5,625 bases of DNA from positions 1 through 5,625 of the forward strand of contig JAQGJY010000139.1 of the NCBI GenBank assembly GCA_028290325.1. The letters are read 5' to 3'. A program made the position numbers and the translations under genes. Within the stretch, counting starts at the first letter, position 1; every line of letters starts with the position of its first letter. Shown in pieces: positions 1 through 5,608 of the stretch. Source of the DNA: Tardiphaga sp. (lineage in GTDB: Bacteria; Pseudomonadota; Alphaproteobacteria; Rhizobiales; Xanthobacteraceae). A model generated the notes under the pieces. It had not been told where the DNA came from, searched no databases, and worked only from the letters and a program-made list of their open reading frames with translations.

Positions 1-138
1 CGTGAACGCGACAGTTATGATGCGGTCCACCAGTGCGCCGACGGCATCACTCACGAGGCGTGGACCTACATCTACAACTGGCCAATTGATGGGCTGCCGC
101 GCATTGCGTCGGGTCGGTTCGGCGATCATGCTAGATGA
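1..138 (+). CDS. Probable gamma-glutamylcyclotransferase (AIG2/GGCT-like), C-terminal fragment
   Basis: Frame 1 is open from the window edge to a TGA at 136-138 and gives the last 45 residues of a protein that begins outside the window. The segment reads D-S-Y-D-A-V, then E-A-W-T-Y-I-Y-N-W-P, then G-L-P-R-I-A-S-G-R-F. This pattern recalls the end of bacterial gamma-glutamylcyclotransferase-like proteins, where a 'YEG'-type segment is followed by an (E)AWVYxYN strand and a GLPRIxSG tail. Such enzymes release 5-oxoproline from gamma-glutamyl amides or glutathione-type substrates in the cytoplasm. The assignment comes from remembered family pattern only. The catalytic glutamate and the nucleotide-fold N-terminus are not in view, so activity cannot be judged. 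The gene ends 33 bases before the left hairpin repeat, which may also act as its terminator. It converges on the DUF559 gene. Confidence 0.65.
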   Translation, partial: RERDSYDAVHQCADGITHEAWTYIYNWPIDGLPRIASGRFGDHAR

Positions 139-166
139 GGCGCGATGATGATCCAAGGGTTGCTTG

Positions 167-547
167 TTATCCCTCCCCCTTGTGGGGAGGGTGGCGGCCC
201 GAAGGGCCGTCGGGTGGGGGCAACTCGCCCAGAATGCTTTCCATGACACCGTCTAAATTGCGATCGATATCGACGTTCCAATAGCGAAGGATTCGATATC
301 CTTGCGAGCGCAGGTTGTTATCCCTGATTGCATCAGCCTCGGCACCTAACGGCATACCGTGCTGACCGCCATCCACTTCGATGATAAGTTTTTGACCGAA
401 CAGAACGAAATCGACAATGTATGGCCCGATCGGCGCTTGCCGCCGCACTCGGAAACCGAGCGTTTTAAGCTGCCTCAGTCTGACCCAAAGCTTTGTCTCC
501 TGTGGTGTCAGACGCTTGCGTAGTGCCCGGGCATTTTCATTTGCCAT
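167..547 (-). CDS. DUF559 endonuclease-domain protein (Vsr-like), repeat-flanked
   Basis: This encodes a 126-residue protein of the DUF559 family, small proteins with the fold of very-short-patch-repair and PD-(D/E)XK nucleases. Visible family marks, in order: R-A-L-R-K-R-L-T-P-Q-E at 7-17 with LW at 20-21; R-R-Q-A-P-I-G-P-Y-I-V-D-F at 35-47; L-I-I-E-V-D-G-G-Q-H at 54-63; a charged R-D-N-N-L segment at 75-79; and Y-R-I-L-R-Y-W-N at 84-91. E17, D46, E57, D59 and H63 are the likely metal or catalytic positions by family analogy, and all are present, so the fold appears intact. The domain ends near residue 109. Residues 110-126 (PPPDGPSGRHPPHKGEG) are encoded by the left hairpin repeat, and the TAA at 167-169 lies just outside it. 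The ATG follows the right repeat copy directly. The gene body is about 52% GC by hand count, lower than its neighbours. It is divergent from dnaG. Its biological role, DNA repair or mobilisation, is unknown. Confidence 0.85.
   Translation of the reverse strand: MANENARALRKRLTPQETKLWVRLRQLKTLGFRVRRQAPIGPYIVDFVLFGQKLIIEVDGGQHGMPLGAEADAIRDNNLRSQGYRILRYWNVDIDRNLDGVMESILGELPPPDGPSGRHPPHKGEG
171..221 (-). repeat. Left copy of inverted GC-rich two-hairpin (REP-like) repeat
   Basis: This copy contains two hairpins. Stem A pairs 171-178 (CCCTCCCC) with 184-191 (GGGGAGGG), 8 bp with a 5-base loop. Stem B pairs 195-200 (CGGCCC) with 204-209 (GGGCCG), 6 bp with a GAA loop. A G-rich tail (GGGTGGGGGC) follows to 221. 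Bases 182-221 are a perfect 40-base inverted match to 551-590. The copy lies inside the 3' end of the DUF559 reading frame and encodes its last 17 residues. Read on the + strand, it follows the cyclotransferase stop by 33 bases and could terminate that transcript, although no T-tract follows. Confidence 0.9.
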
Positions 548-560
548 CTCGCCCCCACCC
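548..560 (-). promoter_or_regulatory. Repeat-derived ribosome-binding leader of the DUF559 gene
   Basis: Read on the - strand, the bases before the ATG are GGGTGGGGGCGAG. The only purine-rich Shine-Dalgarno-like tract is the G-run at 552-556, four bases before the start codon, and it belongs to the right repeat copy. The match to the anti-Shine-Dalgarno is imperfect and the spacing is short. Use as a ribosome-binding site is therefore inferred from position. Confidence 0.4.
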
Positions 561-622
561 GACGGCCCTTCGGGCCGCCACCCTCCCCACCGCGCGCAGC
601 AAGGGCTGCGCTAGGGGGAGGG
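551..622 (+). repeat. Right copy of inverted GC-rich repeat, with an extra hairpin arm
   Basis: This copy is inverted relative to the one at 171-221. Bases 551-590 are the exact reverse complement of 182-221, and 613-622 of 171-180. The inner stem pairs 563-568 (CGGCCC) with 572-577 (GGGCCG) around a TTC loop. Where the left copy has one base (181), this copy has 22 bases (591-612). They form an additional perfect 7-bp stem, 594-600 (GCGCAGC) with 605-611 (GCTGCGC), around an AAGG loop. The outer stem 581-588 / 615-622 can still pair around it. The copy lies in the divergent gap between the DUF559 gene and dnaG. Confidence 0.9.
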
Positions 623-723
623 AAAAGAAGGCCTCGTCCTCAGAAAAACTTGCAAATCAAATCCGATATGTCCCTGTGAATTGCTTTGGACAACTCGAAC
701 TCTTCGTTCCTGACGGGGAAATT

Positions 724-730
724 CCTATAT
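724..730 (+). promoter_or_regulatory. Possible -10-like element before dnaG (speculative)
   Basis: CCTATAT lies 10 bases before the dnaG ATG. It resembles the C-Y-T-A-T-N-T -10 motif that I recall for alphaproteobacterial RpoH (heat-shock sigma) promoters, and also a general -10. The corresponding -35 position has only CTTC at 702-705, with an 18-base gap. A start site about 7 bases downstream would make dnaG nearly leaderless, which would fit the lack of a Shine-Dalgarno near the ATG. The match is short and could be chance. Confidence 0.2.
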
Positions 731-740
731 CCACTGCACC

Positions 741-2789
741 ATGCGGTTCACGCCTCAATTTCTCGAAGATCTGCGCGAGCGGCTTCCCTGTTCGGAGGTC
801 GTCGGCCGGCGCGTGAAGTTGAAGAAAGCCGGCCGCGAGTGGAAGGGTCTGTCGCCGTTCCAGCAGGAGAAATCGCCGTCCTTCTTCGTCAATGACGAGA
901 AAATGGCCTGGTTCGACTTCTCCTCCGGCAAGAACGGCAACATCTTCGATTTCATCATGCAGACCGAGGGCGTGCCGTTCCCCGAGGCGGTCGAGCGCGT
1001 CGCCGCGATGGCCGGCGTCGCCTTGCCGGCCGCGACGCCCGACGCCGCGCGGCACGAGCAGCGCCGCAAGACGCTCTACGATGTGATGGATATGGCGGCG
1101 ACGTTCTTTGCCGACACGTTGGCCGGGCGCACCGGCGCGCGGGGCCGGGGCTATCTGGCCGATCGCGGGCTTTCGCCGGCCACGCAATTGCAGTTCCGCA
1201 TCGGTTATGCGCCGGGCGAGCGGTTCGCGCTCAAGGAGCATCTGGGCGCGGCCGGCATCCCGGTGTCCGACATGATCGAGGCCGGATTGCTGGTCGGCGG
1301 CGACGATATCCCGGTGCCCTACGACAAATTTCGCGACCGCGTGATGTTTCCGATCACGGACATCCGCGGCCGGGTGATCGCATTCGGCGGCCGGGCGCTC
1401 GACAAGGATGTCGCCGCGAAATACCTGAATTCGCCGGAAACCCCGCTGTTTCACAAGGGTGACAACCTCTACAATCAGGCGGCCGCGCGCAAGGCCGTGC
1501 ATGACGCCGGCCGCGCGCCGCAGACCGCGCAGGCGACCAATGCCGCCGTGGTCGTCGTCGAAGGCTATGTCGATGTCATCGCGATGGTCGGCGCCGGCTT
1601 TCCGGCCAGCGTCGCGCCGTTGGGCACCGCGCTGACCGAGGCCCAGCTCGCGCTGCTGTGGAAGATGTCGGACGAGCCGGTGCTTTGTTTCGATGGCGAC
1701 AAAGCCGGTCAGAAAGCGGCCTATCGTGCAGCCGAGATGGCGCTGCCGCATCTGTTGCCCGGCAAGAGCCTGAAATTCGCGATGCTGCCCGAGGGACAGG
1801 ATCCCGACGATCTGGCGCGCTCCGGCGGGCGGGGCGCAATCGAGGAGGTCATCAAGGGCGCGCGCGGCCTAGCCGATCTGATCTGGTCGCGAGAGATCGC
1901 CGGCGGCGACTTCGCCACGCCGGAGCGCCGCGCCGCTTTGGAAGCCCGTATCAATGAGCTGGCCAACGGCATCCGCGACGACACCGTGAAGCGCTATTAT
2001 CGGCAGGATCTGGCGGAGCGTTTGCGGGCGGCGTTCGCGCCTGCCGGCGGCGCGATCCGGGGCCGGCCGGGCGGCTATGGCGGCAATTTCGGCGGCGGAC
2101 GCGGCGGTTACCCACAGGGATTCGGCCAGCGCCCGTTCCAGCCGGGTCAGCCGGGGCGCGGCGGCGGGCGGCCGGCGCCGACCGGGACCCTGACGATCAA
2201 CCGCGCGCCCTATCAGGTCGCGAGCCCGCAGCTGGCCACCAGTTCGATCATGCGCGGCCAGCGCAGCATGCTGTCGCGGCGCGAGGCGCTGATCCTGCAA
2301 TCGCTGCTCAATCACCCCTGGTTGCTGCACGAGCATCTGGAGGAGGTTGCCGCCTTGGAGCTGGCGCATCCCGAGGCGATTCGCCTGCGCGCCGGCATCA
2401 TCGCCGCCTTCGCCCACGACCGGCACCATGGCGAGGCCCCCGACGAAGCTGCCGCCAGCATTCGGTCCGATCTGGCCAAAGGCGGATTAGCCGAGCCGCT
2501 GCAACGGCTTGACCTCGCCATCACAACCAAGGACGTGTGGGGCGCGCAACCCGGCGCGGCGCGCGAGGACGTTTTGTCCACCTGGCATCAGCTGGTATCC
2601 TTGCATCGCCAATGGCACTCCTTACTTAGAGAACTGAAGGATGCGGAGGCCGCGTTGGGCGCCGACGCCACCGAGCAGAACCTCGGCTGGCTGCGCGACG
2701 TCAAGGCCCGTCTGGCTGAAGTGGACGGCATCGAGGCGCTGATCGAGGGATTTGGCGACTCGTCCGGGCGGTCCGTGAGAAGCGTGTGA
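741..2789 (+). CDS. dnaG: DNA primase DnaG
   Basis: This primase of 682 residues synthesises RNA primers at the replication fork and is recruited by the replicative helicase DnaB. The N-terminal CHC2-type domain spans about 1-100. Its four expected zinc ligands are replaced by S38, Q41, D59 and S62 (SPFQ and DFSS instead of CPFH and CFGC). The catalytic core follows: F-R-D-R-V-M-F-P-I at 197-205, I-A-F-G-G-R-A-L at 213-220, K-Y-L-N-S-P-E-T at 227-234, and then TOPRIM with E274 (VEGYVDV) and D318/D320 (CFDGDKAGQ). These align with the E. coli metal-binding E265, D309 and D311. A Gly/Arg/Pro-rich linker covers about 434-482, and a helical DnaB-binding domain about 510-682. The start is chosen because MRFTPQFLEDLRERLP matches the alphaproteobacterial family N-terminus, although no good ribosome-binding site precedes it. 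rpoD follows 237 bases downstream on the same strand. Confidence 0.97.
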   Translation: MRFTPQFLEDLRERLPCSEVVGRRVKLKKAGREWKGLSPFQQEKSPSFFVNDEKMAWFDFSSGKNGNIFDFIMQTEGVPFPEAVERVAAMAGVALPAATPDAARHEQRRKTLYDVMDMAATFFADTLAGRTGARGRGYLADRGLSPATQLQFRIGYAPGERFALKEHLGAAGIPVSDMIEAGLLVGGDDIPVPYDKFRDRVMFPITDIRGRVIAFGGRALDKDVAAKYLNSPETPLFHKGDNLYNQAAARKAVHDAGRAPQTAQATNAAVVVVEGYVDVIAMVGAGFPASVAPLGTALTEAQLALLWKMSDEPVLCFDGDKAGQKAAYRAAEMALPHLLPGKSLKFAMLPEGQDPDDLARSGGRGAIEEVIKGARGLADLIWSREIAGGDFATPERRAALEARINELANGIRDDTVKRYYRQDLAERLRAAFAPAGGAIRGRPGGYGGNFGGGRGGYPQGFGQRPFQPGQPGRGGGRPAPTGTLTINRAPYQVASPQLATSSIMRGQRSMLSRREALILQSLLNHPWLLHEHLEEVAALELAHPEAIRLRAGIIAAFAHDRHHGEAPDEAAASIRSDLAKGGLAEPLQRLDLAITTKDVWGAQPGAAREDVLSTWHQLVSLHRQWHSLLRELKDAEAALGADATEQNLGWLRDVKARLAEVDGIEALIEGFGDSSGRSVRSV

Positions 2790-2983
2790 TCCGGCAGATT
2801 TTACCGGCATTGCCGCTGAAACCGATGAAAAAGACTCGCCAAACCGTTGGTGAGGCGGCAGAAACAGGGTTAATCGGGGCTTAACGGCCTACAAGCTATT
2901 AGACATCAACTGCGATTCGAAGGGGACGGGGTGGCGACAGGTCTGCGCCGCCCTTTCTGCGTCGAAACGGTTTTGAGTATTCG

Positions 2984-3009
2984 GCGCGCGACCACACTTC
3001 GCCGCGCGC
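2984..3009 (+). promoter_or_regulatory. Leader hairpin just upstream of the rpoD ribosome-binding site
   Basis: Bases 2984-2990 (GCGCGCG) pair perfectly with 3003-3009 (CGCGCGC) around a 12-base loop. The 3' arm ends five bases before the AGGAG at 3015-3019. The hairpin could affect translation initiation or mRNA stability, but alternating GC tracts arise easily at this base composition. The rest of the 2790-3026 gap shows no confident promoter or terminator. The best -35/-10-like pairs seen (for example TTGGTG at 2847 and GTTAAT at 2869) are too degenerate to annotate. Confidence 0.3.
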
Positions 3010-3026
3010 GTGTCAGGAGCGATTGA

Positions 3027-5138
3027 ATGGCCAGCAAGGCAAAGACGCTGCAAGTCAAAGACAAGGAAAAAGACGACAAGGCAGCGGACGCGCCCGAAAA
3101 GGATGGCCCCGACGCCCCGTCGCCGTTGCTCGATCTGTCCGACGCCGCCGTCAAGAAGATGATCAAGCAGGCCAAGAAGCGCGGCTTCGTGACCTTCGAT
3201 CAGCTCAACGACGTGCTGCCCTCCGACACCACCTCGCCGGAACAGATCGAAGACATCATGTCGATGCTCTCCGACATGGGCATCAACGTGTCCGAGAACG
3301 AGGATTCCGACGGCGAGGAGGAGACCAAGGAAGAGGCCGACGACGAGACCGACAACGAGCTGGTCGAGGTCACGCAGAAGGCCGTCACCGAGGTCAAGAA
3401 ATCCGAGCCCGGCGAGCGCACCGACGATCCCGTCCGCATGTATCTGCGCGAGATGGGCACCGTCGAGCTGCTGTCGCGCGAGGGCGAAATCGCCATCGCC
3501 AAGCGCATCGAGGCCGGCCGCGAGGCGATGATCGCCGGATTGTGCGAAAGCCCGCTGACCTTCCAGGCCATCATCATCTGGCGCGACGAATTGAACGAAG
3601 GCAAGATCTTCCTTCGCGACATCATCGATCTCGAAGCCACCTATGCCGGCCCCGACGCCAAGGCCAACATGAACCCGGCGATGATCGCCGGCCCGGTGGC
3701 CGCCGAGGGCGAGGTCGCCGCACCACCGTCCGCGCCCGCATCCGCGACGCCGTTCCGGCCCGCCGGGCAGCGCGGCGCGCCGGCGGCGGCGCCAGCCGGT
3801 GACACCGCGTCCGAACCCGCCTCCGAAGGCGACTTGGACGACGACGAGTTCGAGAACCAGATGTCGCTCGCCGCCATCGAGGCCGAGCTGAAGCCGAAGG
3901 TCGTCGAGACCTTCGACAAGATCGCCGACAGCTACAAGAAGCTGCGCAAGCTGCAAGAGCAGGATATCGCCAACCAGCTCGAGAGCAGCTCGCAGGGGCC
4001 GTCGCTGTCGCCGCATCAGGAGCGCAAGTACAAGAAGCTCAAGGACGAAATCGTCGTCGAGGTGAAGTCGCTGCGGCTCAATCAGGCGCGCATCGATTCG
4101 CTGGTCGAGCAGCTCTACGACATCAACAAGCGGCTGGTGTCGTTCGAGGGCCGGCTGCTGCGGCTCGGCGACAGCCACGGCGTCGCGCGCGAGGACTTCC
4201 TGCGCAACTATCAGGGCTCCGAGCTCGATCCGCGCTGGCTCAACCGGGTCTCGAAACTGTCGGCCAAGGGCTGGAAGAATTTCGTCGCGCACGAGAAGGA
4301 CCGCATCAAGGAACTGCGCCACGAGATCCAGCAGCTCGCCGGCCTCACCGGGCTCGAGATCGGCGAATTCCGCAAGATCGTCCACGGCGTACAGAAGGGC
4401 GAGCGCGAGGCGCGCCAGGCCAAGAAGGAAATGGTCGAGGCCAATCTGCGGCTGGTGATCTCGATCGCGAAGAAATACACCAATCGCGGACTGCAATTCC
4501 TCGATCTGATTCAGGAAGGCAATATCGGCCTGATGAAGGCGGTCGATAAGTTCGAATATCGCCGCGGCTACAAATTCTCGACCTATGCGACGTGGTGGAT
4601 TCGTCAGGCCATCACCCGCTCGATCGCGGATCAGGCGCGCACGATTCGAATCCCCGTGCACATGATCGAGACCATCAACAAGATCGTCCGCACCTCGCGG
4701 CAGATGTTGAACGAGATCGGCCGCGAACCGACGCCCGAGGAGCTGGCCGAGAAGCTCGGCATGCCGCTGGAGAAGGTGCGCAAGGTTCTCAAGATCGCCA
4801 AGGAGCCGCTGTCGCTCGAAACCCCGGTCGGTGACGAGGAGGATTCGCATCTCGGTGATTTCATCGAGGACAAGAACGCGATCCTGCCGATCGACGCCGC
4901 GATCCAGTCGAATCTGCGCGAGACCACGACGCGGGTTCTGGCATCGCTGACGCCGCGCGAGGAGCGCGTGCTGCGAATGCGCTTCGGCATCGGCATGAAC
5001 ACCGACCACACGCTGGAGGAAGTCGGCCAGCAGTTCTCGGTGACGCGCGAACGTATTCGTCAGATCGAGGCCAAGGCGCTGCGCAAGCTGAAGCATCCGT
5101 CGCGCTCGCGCAAACTGCGCAGCTTTTTGGATAACTGA
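3027..5138 (+). CDS. rpoD: RNA polymerase primary sigma factor RpoD (sigma-70)
   Basis: This 703-residue housekeeping sigma factor directs RNA polymerase to -35/-10 promoters. Region 1.1 spans about 36-92 and is followed by an acidic stretch to about 114. Region 1.2 begins at D133 (DDPVRMYLREMG). The non-conserved region contains an Ala/Pro-rich insert at about 217-269 and a long helical part to about 455. Region 2 runs from about 466 (NLRLVISIAKKY, then DLIQEGNIGLMKAVDKFEY), with the -10 melting/recognition segment G-Y-K-F-S-T-Y-A-T-W-W-I-R-Q-A-I-T-R at 514-531. The region 3.2 finger D-E-E-D-S-H-L-G-D-F is at 603-612. Region 4.2 has the -35 recognition helix with R674, E675, R678 and Q679, matching E. 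coli R584, E585, R588 and Q589. The start is supported by AGGAG at 3015-3019, seven bases before the ATG. The gene lies downstream of dnaG, as in the classical dnaG-rpoD operon, and may be co-transcribed with it or have its own promoter in the 237-base gap. Confidence 0.98.
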   Translation: MASKAKTLQVKDKEKDDKAADAPEKDGPDAPSPLLDLSDAAVKKMIKQAKKRGFVTFDQLNDVLPSDTTSPEQIEDIMSMLSDMGINVSENEDSDGEEETKEEADDETDNELVEVTQKAVTEVKKSEPGERTDDPVRMYLREMGTVELLSREGEIAIAKRIEAGREAMIAGLCESPLTFQAIIIWRDELNEGKIFLRDIIDLEATYAGPDAKANMNPAMIAGPVAAEGEVAAPPSAPASATPFRPAGQRGAPAAAPAGDTASEPASEGDLDDDEFENQMSLAAIEAELKPKVVETFDKIADSYKKLRKLQEQDIANQLESSSQGPSLSPHQERKYKKLKDEIVVEVKSLRLNQARIDSLVEQLYDINKRLVSFEGRLLRLGDSHGVAREDFLRNYQGSELDPRWLNRVSKLSAKGWKNFVAHEKDRIKELRHEIQQLAGLTGLEIGEFRKIVHGVQKGEREARQAKKEMVEANLRLVISIAKKYTNRGLQFLDLIQEGNIGLMKAVDKFEYRRGYKFSTYATWWIRQAITRSIADQARTIRIPVHMIETINKIVRTSRQMLNEIGREPTPEELAEKLGMPLEKVRKVLKIAKEPLSLETPVGDEEDSHLGDFIEDKNAILPIDAAIQSNLRETTTRVLASLTPREERVLRMRFGIGMNTDHTLEEVGQQFSVTRERIRQIEAKALRKLKHPSRSRKLRSFLDN

Positions 5139-5160
5139 GCGTCCCAGCAACGGCAGCGTG

Positions 5161-5274
5161 CTCCCTCTCCCCATGGGAGAGGGTCGGGGCGAGGGGGTAC
5201 GCCCCTCTCGATCGATTGTAACCGCTCCCCCGGATTGCGCTGCGCTCAATCCGACCTCTCCTATCGGGAGAGGT
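5161..5274. repeat. Composite multi-hairpin REP-like element downstream of rpoD
   Basis: Four hairpins lie in series, starting 25 bases after the rpoD stop region. They are 5163-5171/5175-5183 (9 bp, CAT loop), 5191-5196/5202-5207 (6 bp), 5231-5237/5247-5253 (7 bp, CGGATTG with CAATCCG) and 5254-5261/5267-5274 (8 bp). The two outer stems (CCCTCTCCC and ACCTCTCC types) point inward like two repeat units in opposite orientation. Read on the - strand, 5274 to about 5225 shows the same order as the left repeat at 171-221: an A stem rich in CCTC, then a CGG...CCG stem, then a G-rich tail. It may end rpoD transcription or stabilise the mRNA 3' end. No T-tract typical of an intrinsic terminator is present. 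Confidence 0.75.
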
Positions 5275-5347
5275 GACGAACGCGACGCCCTGATCTCGTC
5301 GCGCGGGCTCACGGCCTAAGCGGCGGGCTGTTGCGCTCGCCGCCGCG

Positions 5348-5608
5348 TCAGTCGCGGCCGCCAGACGCCGAGCACGACGTTGAGCGCCGCGACGCCGGCT
5401 TCGCCTCGCGCTGCGTCGGGCCGGCGATGCCAATCCCATGGCGCATCTGCGCCCAGTTGGACAGTTGCAACGGCGCCAGCACGAGCGCCAGCAGCACCAG
5501 CAGACAGGCCCGCGCGCCTATCAGGCCTAGCGGCCCATCGTAGGCAGGAATTTCATCAGCCGGGGCTGGGGGGAGGGCATCGTGTTGGCGAGGAACCGAG
5601 ACGAGCAT
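5348..5608 (-). CDS. Hypothetical ORF with one predicted membrane helix, possibly decayed or spurious
   Basis: This 86-residue - strand reading frame has one hydrophobic segment at about 26-48 (LGLIGARACLLVLLALVLAPLQL), preceded by a Pro/acidic stretch. The tail from about residue 65 is Ser/Arg-rich and looks non-coding. A neighbouring - strand frame becomes more protein-like at about 5400 (A-A-L-N-V-V-L-G-V-W) and runs to a TAG at 5316-5318, so a frameshift in an old gene is conceivable. The frame is also open to the window edge, so the true N-terminus may lie outside. No family was recognised. GC-rich DNA produces long chance ORFs, so this may not be a gene. The remainder of 5275-5625 shows no other supportable feature. 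Confidence 0.2.
   Translation of the reverse strand: MLVSVPRQHDALPPAPADEIPAYDGPLGLIGARACLLVLLALVLAPLQLSNWAQMRHGIGIAGPTQREAKPASRRSTSCSASGGRD

Noticed and set aside
171..622. CRISPR array or classical insertion sequence
   Set aside because: There are only two repeat copies, they are inverted, and they enclose a nuclease-fold gene with no transposase motifs; no target-site duplication is visible at the outer edges.
417..816. Two + strand open frames (417-614 and 493-816) across the nuclease gene and repeat
   Set aside because: They are antisense to the DUF559 gene and run through hairpin repeats. No family resemblance is seen, and their only regular segment is the repeat translation.
657..1751. 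A 364-codon open frame antisense to dnaG
   Set aside because: Its His/Arg/Asp-rich shadow composition and full overlap with the clearly real DnaG coding sequence make it a by-product of base composition.
2793..2820. Possible dnaG terminator hairpins (CCGG...CCGG, CGGC...GCCG)
   Set aside because: Stems are only 4 bp and no T-tract follows, so they are not supportable as a terminator.
3023..3802. A 259-codon + strand frame overlapping the rpoD 5' half
   Set aside because: It is extremely Arg-rich, starts just ahead of rpoD in a shifted frame, shows no recognisable domain, and contradicts the well-supported rpoD frame.
2889..5312. An 807-codon open frame antisense to all of rpoD
   Set aside because: It mirrors rpoD codon bias (GC-rich third positions remove stops on the opposite strand), has Leu/Asp/Arg-rich shadow composition, and rpoD is unambiguous in the other direction.
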